A DNA stretch of 51,725 nt from Candidatus Methanomethylicus oleisabuli (GTDB taxonomy: Archaea > Thermoproteota > Methanomethylicia > Methanomethylicales > Methanomethylicaceae), in the NCBI GenBank assembly GCA_001717025.1, contig MAGU01000082.1, forward strand, positions 1 to 51,725, read 5' to 3'. Every line of letters begins with the position of its first letter. Position 1 is the stretch's first letter. Of this stretch, positions 1 to 8,556 are shown in pieces. Under the pieces are notes generated by a model. The model did not search any database and was not told the origin of the DNA. It was given only the letters and a program-made list of their open reading frames with translations. The position numbers were made by a program, and so were the translations under genes.

Positions 1-33
1 TCTCGTGGGCTCGGAGATGTGTATAAGAGACAG
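1..33. other. Illumina Nextera transposase adapter left on contig end
   Basis: These bases match the Nextera read-2 adapter, including its 19-base mosaic end AGATGTGTATAAGAGACAG, ending at base 33. It is library-preparation sequence, not genome. Read through, it adds the false N-terminus MYKRQ, a known artefact in databases, to the first protein. Genomic sequence starts at base 34. Confidence 0.97.
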
Positions 34-807
34 GTCGCATTCTTAGAGGAGACCAAGGAGATACTCTATGCAATGGGGTTCGAGGAGACCGCCGGTCCTT
101 TCGTCGAGACCGAGTTCTGGAACTTCGACGTGCTATTCCAGGCGCAGGACCACCCGGCTAGGGCCATACACGACAGCTTTAGGGTCCGTGGTGTAGATCC
201 TGGCATCGATGCACCAGAGGACCTAATACAGCGTGTGAGGGCTGCCCACGAATCAGGCGGCGGCACCGGATCGCGTGGCTGGGGATACTCTTGGGACCTC
301 GACGTAGCGAGACAGCCGCTGCTCAGAACACAGATGACCGTCGCATCGGTGAGATACCTCGCATCACACAAGGAGCCGCCAGTGAAGGCTTTCTCCCTCT
401 CGAAGGTATTCCGCCCAGACGTCATAGACGCCAGGCACATGATCGAGTTCAGCCAGCTCGATGGCATCATTGGGGGCGAAGGCATAAACGTCAGGCACCT
501 CCTCGGCGTCCTGAAGGAGTTCGGGCACCGGCTGGGGTTCGACGACATGAAGTTCAAGCCAAGCTACTTCCCGTTCACAGAGCCTAGCATAGAGGCATAC
601 ATCAAGCACCCCACGCTTGGCTGGATCGAGTGCCTCGGATCTGGGCTATTTAGGCCGGAGGTCCTCGCCCCCCTCGAGATCACCTTCCCCGTCATAGCGT
701 GGGGCATCGGAATAGACCGATTCGCAATGATTAGGCTCGGTCTCAATGACATCCGAGACTTAAACACCTCAAGCCTAGAGCGGCTGAGGCAGTGGGGGTG
801 GTGGTAA
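34..807 (+). CDS. pheS: Phenylalanyl-tRNA synthetase alpha subunit, 5'-truncated
   Basis: This is the C-terminal catalytic half (257 residues; archaeal PheS is usually about 470-510) of the class II subunit that charges tRNA-Phe in an alpha2-beta2 enzyme. Motif 1 lies around EFWNFDVLFQAQDHPAR, the core has FSLSKVFRPD and EFSQLDG, and motif 3 is the end stretch GIGIDRFAMIRLGLNDIRDL. The N-terminal part is missing because the contig begins inside the gene, where an adapter sequence is joined. The reading frame through the adapter is fortuitous, so there is no real start codon here. The stop lies 3 nt before pheT, so the two subunits form an operon and are presumably translated together. Confidence 0.97.
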   Translation, partial: VAFLEETKEILYAMGFEETAGPFVETEFWNFDVLFQAQDHPARAIHDSFRVRGVDPGIDAPEDLIQRVRAAHESGGGTGSRGWGYSWDLDVARQPLLRTQMTVASVRYLASHKEPPVKAFSLSKVFRPDVIDARHMIEFSQLDGIIGGEGINVRHLLGVLKEFGHRLGFDDMKFKPSYFPFTEPSIEAYIKHPTLGWIECLGSGLFRPEVLAPLEITFPVIAWGIGIDRFAMIRLGLNDIRDLNTSSLERLRQWGWW

Positions 808-810
808 GGC

Positions 811-2472
811 ATGCCCACCATCACTGTTAACTCGAAAGACCTCGCCGCGCAGGTTGGGATAGGTGCCACCGCCGAGCAGCTAGAGGAACTGCTGTCATCT
901 ATAAAATGCGAGGCGGAGAATGTAGTGGGTGAGGAGATCTCGGTCGAGGTCACTTCAGACAGACCGGACCTCTTCAGCACAGAGGGCATCGCGAGGGCAA
1001 TAAGGTTCTATCTTGGGGCCGCGCCGCCTTATGAAATCGACAGCTTCGGAGGATCACCGCTGCAGCTGAGGGTCGACCCGGTAACAGCAAGCGTCCGCCC
1101 CATCATAGCCGCAGCGGCCGTGCGCGGCATCTGCCTCTCCTCGGAGGCTACCCGCCAGATTATGCAGCTGCAGGAGAAGTTGCATAACACGTACGCCTCC
1201 GGCCGCAAGAAGGCGTCGATAGGCATCTACGACATGGACACCGTCACCCACGAGTTCGTATACACCGCCTTGGAGCCGTCAAGGATATCATTCGTGCCGC
1301 TCGAGTGCGCCTCGCAGATGGACGGAACGGCGATCCTCACCGGAACCCAAAAGGGGAGGGAGTACGCCCATCTGCTCTTGGACAAGAGCCTCTACCCGCT
1401 GCTCACTGATCGTGACGGCAAGGTGCTCTCAATGCCCCCCATTATCAACAGCGACGGAACGAAGGTCACCGAACGGACAAAGAACGTCTTCATCGACGTC
1501 ACCGGGCTGGACGAGAAGGCGGTTGGCATATGCCTTGCAATAATGGTAACTTCCATACTCGAGCGCGGAGGCAAGCTACAGCAGGTCGAGGTGGCTTACC
1601 GCGACCGGAAGGTTGTCACGCCGCGCCTAGGGGCATGCGCCCAGACGATAACGGCCTCAGGCGTGAAGGCGTATTCCGGTCTTGACCTTCCATTAGGCGC
1701 CGTTGCCTCCCTCCTCATGCGCATGGGATACGCCTGCTCCGAGCCCAATGGCGACGCCATCGAGGTGTTAGTCCCGCCATACCGCGTCGACGTGTTACAC
1801 GAGGTCGACCTAGTCGAGGACGTCGTCATTGCTTATGGGCTCAACAGGATCGAACCAGAGTTCCCGCGCCTCATGACCTTCGGCAAACCACTTCCAGGAA
1901 GCAGGCTCGCGGCGCGCGTCCGGGACCTGATGATAGGGATGGGATTCCAAGAGGTCTCGACCTACCATCTGGCAAGCAGGGAAGTGATGGTCGAGAAGCC
2001 CATGCTCCCCGAGAGGAACCTGATCGAGGTCATCAAGCCGGCCTCACTCGAGTACACTGTTCTGAGGGACGCGCTCCTGCCGAAGCTGCTGCAGCTCCTC
2101 GGGATGAATACCCACGTCGAATACCCGCAGAAGATATTCGAATACGGGGTCGTGGTTAAGGAGCGCGGAGGCAGGCCGGAGAACATACCGCACCTCGGGG
2201 CTGCCATAAGCGACGACCGCCTCAGCTTCGAGGAGATGCAGGCGGTGGCGGCTGCCCTCTTCAGGGGGCTCTCAAAGGAGGCAACCTTCTCTCACCTGGC
2301 ATCTCCGCCATTCATAGATGGGCGCGCCGCCAAGGTATCCGTGGACGGCGTGGATGTGGGCGTTGTCGGCGAGACCTCCCCCCAAGTACTCGTAAACTTC
2401 GGTATGACGTGCCCGGTCCTGCTGCTGGAGCTCGACATGTCGCCGCTTCTGCACTTGGAAAGCTTATCTTAA
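811..2472 (+). CDS. pheT: Phenylalanyl-tRNA synthetase beta subunit
   Basis: This 553-residue protein has the usual length and order of archaeal/eukaryotic-type PheT: an N-terminal domain, the B3/B4 region, the B5 domain with the DLVEDVVIAYGLNRIEPEFP signature near residues 335-355, and a C-terminal pseudo-catalytic class II domain. It binds the tRNA and completes the heterotetramer with PheS. The ATG follows the pheS stop by 3 nt, and the GGTGGTAAGG just upstream, inside the end of pheS, is a good ribosome-binding site. A long GC-rich gap follows, so transcription may end there. Confidence 0.96.
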   Translation: MPTITVNSKDLAAQVGIGATAEQLEELLSSIKCEAENVVGEEISVEVTSDRPDLFSTEGIARAIRFYLGAAPPYEIDSFGGSPLQLRVDPVTASVRPIIAAAAVRGICLSSEATRQIMQLQEKLHNTYASGRKKASIGIYDMDTVTHEFVYTALEPSRISFVPLECASQMDGTAILTGTQKGREYAHLLLDKSLYPLLTDRDGKVLSMPPIINSDGTKVTERTKNVFIDVTGLDEKAVGICLAIMVTSILERGGKLQQVEVAYRDRKVVTPRLGACAQTITASGVKAYSGLDLPLGAVASLLMRMGYACSEPNGDAIEVLVPPYRVDVLHEVDLVEDVVIAYGLNRIEPEFPRLMTFGKPLPGSRLAARVRDLMIGMGFQEVSTYHLASREVMVEKPMLPERNLIEVIKPASLEYTVLRDALLPKLLQLLGMNTHVEYPQKIFEYGVVVKERGGRPENIPHLGAAISDDRLSFEEMQAVAAALFRGLSKEATFSHLASPPFIDGRAAKVSVDGVDVGVVGETSPQVLVNFGMTCPVLLLELDMSPLLHLESLS

Positions 2473-2875
2473 TGGCACGCGCATGGAGTACTGTGCGATG
2501 AAGTCGGGAGCGGAGCACTGCGGGGCGACACAGCAGGTCACAGGAGTCAAGCGAGCAAGGGCGAGAGCTCGGCGATGAACGAGACCTAACCCACACCTGC
2601 AACAGCCCCGCAATTCCCTTATCGAATAGCGGGCCATTCATGCAACGGCGCGCCACTCGAAAGCCAAAAAGGTCACCTCCGACCCATCTCATACTGCAGG
2701 CGGCCGGACATCACCCGGTGTAGAGAGCCCTGCCTAGCGGGATGCAACGTCCCTCAGTGAAGCTGGGTGTTAGCACCGGGCAACACGGCAGCCTGCACCA
2801 CCGCCGACCAAAAAGAGTAAAACGCAGTTCAGTATAGCAAGACCGTACAATCACGCTGGTAAGGGGGTTCATCTT
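2473..2875 (+). other. 403-nt gene-free, GC-rich, self-complementary region
   Basis: No credible protein lies here on either strand. The region is GC-rich, unlike the AT-rich gaps elsewhere in the window, and can fold. TGCGGGGC near 2518 pairs perfectly with GCCCCGCA near 2606, stacked on GCAGGT/ACCTGC. Inner hairpins CGAGC/GCTCG or CTCG/CGAG are possible. A second block at about 2695-2800 has GCAGGC/GCCTGC and several short hairpins. This suggests a structured RNA or long leader. I looked for RNase P RNA, but the conserved GAGGAAAGTCC element is absent on both strands. An A-rich promoter-like stretch at about 2810-2835 precedes tyrS. Confidence 0.4.
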
Positions 2876-3955
2876 ATGGACGTGTCAAGGAAGGTTGACC
2901 TAGTCGCAAGGAATTCGCTTGAGGTCATAACAAGAGACGACGCCGAGGAGGTCTTCCAGACCAATGCATCGCCCCGCGGCTACCTGGGCTTCGAGCCCTC
3001 TGGGATGTTCCACCTCGGGTGGATGATCTGGGTGAACAAGTTCAAGGACATGATGGATGCAGGCATAAAGATGACCCTGCTTGAGGCCACATGGCACGCG
3101 TGGATCAACGACAAGTTCGGTGGCGACATGTCCAAGATCCAGTCCTGCACCGCATACATCGAGCACTGCCTCAGGGCGCTGGGCGTAGACCTCGACCGGG
3201 TGGACATAGTCAAGGCCGATGCGATGGTAGGCAACAGCGATTACTGGGAGGGCGTCATAAAGGTCGGCAAGGCCATCTCGCTCTCGAGGGTGAAGAGGGC
3301 AGTCACCATCATGGGGAGGAAGGAGGACGAGACGCAGGTCGACTTCTCCAAGCTGATCTACCCCTGCATGCAGGTTGAGGACATCTTCTACCTGAAGCTA
3401 GACTTCGTGCTCGGCGGGATGGACCAGCGTAGGGCGCACGTCTTGGCGAGGGAGGTCGCGGGGCATTACGGTTTCAGGAAGCCCGTGGCGATCCACACGC
3501 CTCTGCTGTCGGGGCTGCAGGGCGCCGGCAGGATGGATATGGCTGGCGATGCCGACGCCGCAATGATAGAATGCAAGATGAGCAAGTCGAAGCCGGAGAC
3601 CTGCATCTTCATCCACGACCAGCCCGAACAGATCCGGGCAAAGCTTAACAACGCCTACTGCCCCCCGAAGGAGGTCGAGGGAAATCCCGTAATCGAGATC
3701 GCTAGGTATATACTAATGAGGGACGCACCACTGACCGTGACGAGGCCCGCCAAGTACGGCGGGGACATCTCGTTCGAGACCGCGGATGAGCTGATCAACA
3801 CCTACAGGGAGGGGGGACTGCACCCGATGGACCTCAAGGGGGCCGTCGCCAATGGCATGGTCTCCACCCTTGCACACGTTCGCGATTACTTCAAGAGGGT
3901 CCCGGAGGCGGCAGAGGCGATGGCGAAGATGGGGTTCACAGAGAGGTGCGGATAG
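2876..3955 (+). CDS. tyrS: Tyrosyl-tRNA synthetase
   Basis: This class I synthetase of 359 residues charges tRNA-Tyr. Visible features are the archaeal signature GFEPSGMFHLGW, the tyrosine-pocket strings YPCMQVEDIFYL and GGMDQRRAHVLARE, and the ATP loop KMSKSKPE. The C-terminal HPMDLKGAVA is typical of archaeal/eukaryotic TyrRS. The HIGH motif reads HLGW, so its last histidine is tryptophan, and the usual DLHA stretch reads TWHAW, which is a divergent active-site rim. The ATG at 2876 follows the purine-rich AAGGGGGT by 7 nt. A T-rich tract directly after the stop probably ends transcription. Confidence 0.93.
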   Translation: MDVSRKVDLVARNSLEVITRDDAEEVFQTNASPRGYLGFEPSGMFHLGWMIWVNKFKDMMDAGIKMTLLEATWHAWINDKFGGDMSKIQSCTAYIEHCLRALGVDLDRVDIVKADAMVGNSDYWEGVIKVGKAISLSRVKRAVTIMGRKEDETQVDFSKLIYPCMQVEDIFYLKLDFVLGGMDQRRAHVLAREVAGHYGFRKPVAIHTPLLSGLQGAGRMDMAGDADAAMIECKMSKSKPETCIFIHDQPEQIRAKLNNAYCPPKEVEGNPVIEIARYILMRDAPLTVTRPAKYGGDISFETADELINTYREGGLHPMDLKGAVANGMVSTLAHVRDYFKRVPEAAEAMAKMGFTERCG

Positions 3956-3959
3956 GAAG

Positions 3960-3980
3960 GTTTTTAAGTTTTTTTTATTT
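3960..3980 (+). terminator. T-rich terminator after tyrS
   Basis: A run of Ts broken only by AAG and A (GTTTTTAAGTTTTTTTTATTT) starts 4 nt after the tyrS stop. Oligo-T tracts of this kind end transcription in archaea without a hairpin. The AT-rich stretch that follows holds several TATA-like elements that could drive dnaG. Confidence 0.6.
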
Positions 3981-4133
3981 CCTAATGTTATAGGAAAATA
4001 AAACGCATAATATGAATCAGGTGTTATTGATTTAGGAGTTATGATTAACATGTTCTCAACTTATAGCAGAGAAAAACTTCTCTGTGCCGCAGGCCATGTG
4101 GAGGCCTAACCCATTTTTTTCTAGGTGGCTCAT

Positions 4134-5516
4134 ATGGGCGGCACGCCAACAACTGCAAAGTACACTATCTACGCAGGAATAAACATAGATGGTGTTGTAG
4201 ACAAACCGGACGTCATTGGGGCGATATTCGGTCAGACCGAGGGACTGCTCGGCGAGGAGCTCGACCTACGGGAGCTCCAGAAGAGCGGTAGGATAGGGCG
4301 CATACAGGTGGACATGGAGTCCAAGTCTGGCAAGTCCTACGGAACGATCATCCTGCCTTCTAGCCTCGACCGGGTCGAGACCGCTATAGTCGCGGCTGCG
4401 GTGGAGACGATCGACAAGGTCGGCCCTTGCTCCGCGCAGGTCGAGATCAAGAAGATCGAGGACGTGAGGGAGGAGAAGCGCCGTAAGATAATCGAGAGGG
4501 CTAGGGACATCCTCACCCACTGGGAGACGGAAGGGGCGTTTGAGATAAAGGAACTCTCAGAGGAGATCATGAAGTCAGTCCGCGTCCACGAGATAGGCAA
4601 GTACGGCCAAGACAACCTTCCATGCGGACCAGACGTTGACAAGTCCGATACCGTCATAATAACCGAGGGAAGGGCGGACGTCGTCAACATGCTGAGGCAC
4701 GGCTACAAGAACATAGTGGGCATGGACGGAGCATCTGTCCCTGACACGATCAAGGATCTGAGCAAGAAGAAGACCCTCATAGCCTTCGTGGATGGTGACA
4801 GGGGCGGTGAGCTGATCCTCCGGGAGCTCCTGCAGGTGGCCGACATTGACTACGTCGCGAGGGCCCCGCACGGCAAGGAGGTCGAGGAACTGACCGGCAA
4901 GGAGCTAGCGAAGTGCCTCCGCTCGAAGGTTCCGACGGAGCAGTACCAGCTAATGATGGGCGAGAAGAGGGGCGAGCCATCGCAAGAAGAACGCGAAGAG
5001 AGGAGTGATAAGGAGCGCGGAAGAAGGTATCCCCAGGAACGCCATGAGCGCATACAGGCGCAGGCACCAGGGAGCTCTCAGGCAGATGCATATGCCTATG
5101 AGGCGCCTCAGCAGGAGTACGCGCCCGCGCAGGTCCAGGAGCCAACAACTCAAGCCGAGCTCCATGAGCCTGCCCCAAAGGAGGAGAAGGCGCCAGCGCC
5201 AGTGGCGATACCCGGGGTGGACATGTCAAAGGTCAAGGCAATGATCGACCAGCTCCAGGGCAGCCTCGAGGCGATCCTTGTCGACGAATCATGGGAGCAG
5301 AAGCAGAAGGTTGCTGTGCGAGAGCTTGCAGAAGTGCTTCAGTCGTCAGAGGAGAAGTTCCACGCCGTCATCTTCGATGGAGTGATAACGCAACGCCTGC
5401 TCGACATATCGAACAACAAGGGCGTGGCATTCCTGATCGGGGCGAGGGTCGGGAACATCGCAAAGCGCCCGCAGAACATAACGATCCTCACGTTCGAGAA
5501 CCTGAGCTCCCGCTGA
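4134..5516 (+). CDS. dnaG: Archaeal DnaG primase-like protein (TOPRIM)
   Basis: This 460-residue archaeal DnaG has a TOPRIM domain: IITEGRADVVNML carries the catalytic glutamate and AFVDGDRGGELI carries the DxD pair. Archaeal DnaG can prime DNA in vitro and is a stable subunit of the RNA exosome, where it helps recognise A-rich RNA tails. A low-complexity, charged and Gln/Pro/Ala-rich linker (about residues 285-355) joins the TOPRIM core to the conserved C-terminal region. An in-frame GTG lies at 4125, but ATG 4134 is preferred because AGGTGG lies 5 nt before it. The 3' end overlaps the convergent acetyltransferase gene by 29 nt. Confidence 0.93.
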   Translation: MGGTPTTAKYTIYAGINIDGVVDKPDVIGAIFGQTEGLLGEELDLRELQKSGRIGRIQVDMESKSGKSYGTIILPSSLDRVETAIVAAAVETIDKVGPCSAQVEIKKIEDVREEKRRKIIERARDILTHWETEGAFEIKELSEEIMKSVRVHEIGKYGQDNLPCGPDVDKSDTVIITEGRADVVNMLRHGYKNIVGMDGASVPDTIKDLSKKKTLIAFVDGDRGGELILRELLQVADIDYVARAPHGKEVEELTGKELAKCLRSKVPTEQYQLMMGEKRGEPSQEEREERSDKERGRRYPQERHERIQAQAPGSSQADAYAYEAPQQEYAPAQVQEPTTQAELHEPAPKEEKAPAPVAIPGVDMSKVKAMIDQLQGSLEAILVDESWEQKQKVAVRELAEVLQSSEEKFHAVIFDGVITQRLLDISNNKGVAFLIGARVGNIAKRPQNITILTFENLSSR

Positions 5517-5970
5517 GCTCCATCACTATCGCCGACTCGCCGTCGGCATAGTAACCCTCTATTTTTTCCATGTCAACAAATCCAAACTTCCTGTACAGTC
5601 CGATTGCGGGGGCGTTAGACTCCCTGACCTCGAGCACGAACCTCTTAGCGCCTGCCACGGCAAGCCTAGCCAGGGCCTCCTCCAAGAGCGCCTTGCCCAC
5701 ACCGCTCCTTCTATGCGAGGTCGAGACAGCGACCGAGACGAGGTGGCCGGTCGTCCTATGCCTGATGATGCCTATGGCGTAGCCTATGACAGTTCCCCCG
5801 TCCGTGGCGACAAGGTAAGCGCCTGGCATGTAGAGGAACGACTTAAGTAGCCCCTTGGGGTAGGGGTCCGGGAACGCCCCCTGCTCTATCTCGACTATGC
5901 CGTCGATGTCCGCCAGGTTAGCTTCCCTTATGGCTATCCCATGGTCGACGCCGGTTCTTGCCATCTCCAT
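5488..5970 (-). CDS. rimI: GNAT N-acetyltransferase, RimI/Ard1 type
   Basis: This protein of about 160 residues is a GNAT-fold acetyltransferase. Its acetyl-CoA loop is HRRSGVGKALL (the R/Q-x-x-G-x-G/A signature), followed by the RimI-like stretch LEVRESNAPAIGLYRKFGF and GYYADGESAIVM. Archaeal RimI-like enzymes acetylate protein N-termini and act like eukaryotic NatA. The start is set at ATG 5970, because upstream in-frame codons continue into the promoter it shares with pelota and encode nothing RimI-like. The gene is divergent from pelota and convergent with dnaG. Confidence 0.9.
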   Translation of the reverse strand: MEMARTGVDHGIAIREANLADIDGIVEIEQGAFPDPYPKGLLKSFLYMPGAYLVATDGGTVIGYAIGIIRHRTTGHLVSVAVSTSHRRSGVGKALLEEALARLAVAGAKRFVLEVRESNAPAIGLYRKFGFVDMEKIEGYYADGESAIVMELSGSSGSRT

Positions 5971-6026
5971 GCACAATGAATATCTTACTGAAGCCGAATA
6001 TAACATAATTCCTGTTGGTGCGGGCG

Positions 6027-7109
6027 ATGCGTATAATCGAAACAGATCGCAAGCATGGGGGCGTCGAGGTGGAGGTCGAGGATTCGGACGACCTGTGGCA
6101 CCTCTATAACATAATCGACCGCGGCGACTCTGTGTGCGGTTACACCATGCGCGAGGCGAGGGTCTCCCGTGGCGCCGAGGAGGAGCGCGGCGGCAAGAGG
6201 CGAGTGTTCCTCTGCATCTCCGTCGAGGACATGGCCTTCCAGACATTCACAGAGAAGCTAAGGATAAAGGGGCGCGTCACCGTCGGACCGGACGACATGA
6301 ACATACAGGGCTCATTCCACTCGTTTGCGGTAGGGATAAGGGACCGAATAAGGATCACGAAGAGCGAGTGGCTATCTTTCCACGAGGAGCGCCTTCAGCG
6401 TGCGGCTTCGAGGTCGCGCCCCAAGGTCATAGTCGTCACGATAGACGACCAGGACGCCACTATATTTCTCATACGCGATTACCAGGTGGACGAGATACTC
6501 ACGATAAGCTCGCACATACCTGGCAAGTATGTCGAGACGTCTGACAGGCCTGCGCTCAAGTCCAAGTACTTCGGCGCGATAGGGGAAGAGGTCTCGAGGC
6601 TTCTCCAGCGGGAGCCGGCAGCCATCGTCACAGCCGGTCCCGGATTCACGAAGAACGACCTAGCAAGGGTTCTCAGGGAGAGGCTGAAGGGTGCGAAGAT
6701 CATCGAGGAGAACACCTCGAGCACCGGTGAGCCCGGGGTCAGGGAGGTCATGGCGCGGGGCGCCCTCACCAAGCTGATGGAGGACTCCACCATGCTGAGG
6801 GATTCGAGGCTGGTCGACGAGTTCCTGTCGAGGCTCTCGAAGTCGCCGAATATGGTCAGCTACGGCATCGCCGACGTGGAGATGACCGTAGACCGGGGCG
6901 CCGTCGAGTCGCTACTGGTCTCAGAGCGGCTCCTTAAGTCCATGCCCCCCGAGGAGCGGAGGGGAATAGAGTCCCTCTCAAGGAAGGTCGAGCGCTACGG
7001 CGGCAAGGTATTCTTCATAGGCGGAGAGCACGAGAAGGGCAGGCAGCTCGCCAATATGGGGGGGATCGCCGCCCTCCTGCGGTTCGCAGTCTCGCGGCGT
7101 AGCACCTGA
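6027..7109 (+). CDS. pelA: Pelota (aPelota), mRNA surveillance and ribosome rescue factor
   Basis: This 360-residue protein shows the three Pelota domains. The N-terminal Sm-like domain begins DDLWHLYNIIDRGD and has GSFHSFAVG; the central eRF1-like domain starts near KVIVVTIDDQDATIFLI and holds VTAGPGFTKNDL; the C-terminal eRF1 domain 3 holds YGIADVEMTVDRGAVESLL and FFIGGEHEKGRQL. It binds the empty A site of stalled ribosomes with aEF1A-GTP and lets ABCE1 split the subunits. TTG 6015 and GTG 6018 are in frame upstream, but ATG 6027 after GGTGCGG is the likely start. Confidence 0.95.
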   Translation: MRIIETDRKHGGVEVEVEDSDDLWHLYNIIDRGDSVCGYTMREARVSRGAEEERGGKRRVFLCISVEDMAFQTFTEKLRIKGRVTVGPDDMNIQGSFHSFAVGIRDRIRITKSEWLSFHEERLQRAASRSRPKVIVVTIDDQDATIFLIRDYQVDEILTISSHIPGKYVETSDRPALKSKYFGAIGEEVSRLLQREPAAIVTAGPGFTKNDLARVLRERLKGAKIIEENTSSTGEPGVREVMARGALTKLMEDSTMLRDSRLVDEFLSRLSKSPNMVSYGIADVEMTVDRGAVESLLVSERLLKSMPPEERRGIESLSRKVERYGGKVFFIGGEHEKGRQLANMGGIAALLRFAVSRRST

Positions 7110-7118
7110 GCCTGCTGG

Positions 7119-8153
7119 TCAGCAGGGGAACTCCGCGAACTTTTCCCTCGCCGCCGTCGGGTAGGCCTGGACGTACGACACTGCCGCGCCTGGAATGACT
7201 GTCCGAACAGCGTCGAGCATGCGCCTTGGGACCTCCACCGAGCTTCCGTCATCCGCCACGCCGACTTGGGCAACATCAACGCCGAGTGCCCTGGCAAGGA
7301 TGCGCTTCGCCGCCCTTCCTGATGCCCCCGGCACCTTGACTACGAACTTTCCGACGGTGCCATCATCGAGCCGCTCCTCCCACGGTCTTGCAGCGTTGGC
7401 AGCCCTCCTTGACAGCCTCATCCTAGTCTGAACGGCGTCCTTGACTGAGCTTGGGCAGTAGTGGACCGGAAACTCGATCCCCTCGGCCTCGGCCCAGCCG
7501 ACGACCTCCTTCGCGGCCTCCTCGCTCCCCTCGGCCGCCGCCATCGAACCGCCGATTACCCTGAACCCCCTCTGGCGAAGCTGGAATGCGTTCTGAGGGC
7601 AGAACTCCAGCTGGTTGATGTTTATGAAGTCAGCCCTGACCGAGGCGAGGTACCTTATGAGCCCCTTTATCTTGTCAGCTTCACCGGGGATGGATGGCAC
7701 CTCTGCCCCAGCGTACATCCCGAGCGCCTTAGCCTCAGCCACCCTTTCCCAGTCCCGCCTAGCCGGGTGGAACCTTATCTCGTCAAGCCCTGCGGACTTC
7801 AACCTAACAAGCGCATCCCTGCTGGCACGCCTGCCGTTTGTGTATAGGTGTATATGGTGGTCTTCCCCGAAGAAGCCCTTCAGGAGCCTGATGAACTTCA
7901 GCGTCCTCGTCAGCCTCATGAGCGGGTCGCCGCCGGTTATGCCCGTCCCCTCTGCGTCTATTGCCCTGCCCTCGAGTATTATGTCGAGGTCACCCTCCAC
8001 TGCCACCTCGTCGGCATAGATCACATCGAGGTTCTTCCTCCTCTCGCTGAGGGGGCAGTAGTAGCACGAGCCCTCGCACTTGCCCGTGACGAAGAGCACC
8101 ATCTTTGCGCCCCTCAGGCACGCCTCGCATCCCCTCGGCATATCGCCTGCCAT
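7119..8153 (-). CDS. Radical SAM protein of COG2108 type, function unknown
   Basis: The [4Fe-4S] motif is CEGSCYYCP, in which the three cysteines (CX3CX2C) bind the cluster that cleaves S-adenosylmethionine. The later GITGGDPLM is the SAM-binding GGE-like motif of PflA-like activases. A cysteine-pair segment GCEACLRGAK precedes the cluster, and a C-terminal domain of about 90 residues carries GASGRAAKRILARALG. The substrate is unknown. A TTG at 8189 would add a hydrophobic 12-residue lead; I prefer ATG 8153, where homologous sequence begins. It is the last gene of a four-gene minus-strand chain with a membrane protein, a nucleotidyltransferase and CutA. Confidence 0.82.
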   Translation of the reverse strand: MAGDMPRGCEACLRGAKMVLFVTGKCEGSCYYCPLSERRKNLDVIYADEVAVEGDLDIILEGRAIDAEGTGITGGDPLMRLTRTLKFIRLLKGFFGEDHHIHLYTNGRRASRDALVRLKSAGLDEIRFHPARRDWERVAEAKALGMYAGAEVPSIPGEADKIKGLIRYLASVRADFININQLEFCPQNAFQLRQRGFRVIGGSMAAAEGSEEAAKEVVGWAEAEGIEFPVHYCPSSVKDAVQTRMRLSRRAANAARPWEERLDDGTVGKFVVKVPGASGRAAKRILARALGVDVAQVGVADDGSSVEVPRRMLDAVRTVIPGAAVSYVQAYPTAAREKFAEFPC

Positions 8154-8193
8154 GAGGAGGACTATCCAGATGACTGCTAATAAAACCAACCGC

Positions 8194-8556
8194 TTAGAGG
8201 AGTACCTCAGCGACGAACGCCATTGCCAGCGCGCCGAGAACCAGCCTCTTCCCCGAGTACCTTGAGACGCCGGACGACCACATGAGGAAGCCAGCGAGGC
8301 CGACTATGAAATAGACTGCCTTTATCACCCCCTTCACGAGGCTGGTCATCGCCTCGGAGAGCCACAAGATGTTGGACTGGATTAGCGCGATCCACCCCTC
8401 TATCGTCGACCTGAACTTGTCCTCAACGTCCGCCGTCCCGTTAGTTTCAGCGCCGACCGGCATGACCAGCGCCGTGAATGCGCAGAGCGCAGCCACCAGA
8501 CGCCCCACCACCACAAGAGGAACCTTCACCCAGACATCCCCGTGGCTAAGGCTCAA
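8194..8556 (-). CDS. Small exported membrane protein, unknown family
   Basis: This 120-residue protein has a signal-peptide-like N-terminus (KVPLVVVGRLVAALCAFTALVMPVGA), a polar amphipathic middle, and two C-terminal membrane helices (about residues 75-92 and 103-120) ending in LGALAMAFVAEVLL. I do not recognise the family. The size and arrangement resemble small pilin-like or holin-like proteins, but there is no direct support for either. The TTG start overlaps the stop of the preceding nucleotidyltransferase gene (TTGA), so translation is probably coupled, and the radical SAM gene follows within about 40 nt. Confidence 0.6.
   Translation of the reverse strand: MSLSHGDVWVKVPLVVVGRLVAALCAFTALVMPVGAETNGTADVEDKFRSTIEGWIALIQSNILWLSEAMTSLVKGVIKAVYFIVGLAGFLMWSSGVSRYSGKRLVLGALAMAFVAEVLL

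Noticed and set aside
2473-2875. RNase P RNA between pheT and tyrS
   Set aside because: The region folds and has about the right length, but the conserved GAGGAAAGTCC element and its pairing partner are absent on both strands.
7119-8189. Membrane-anchored radical SAM protein starting at TTG 8189
   Set aside because: The extra hydrophobic residues arise from the upstream overlap region; homologous sequence begins at the later ATG.
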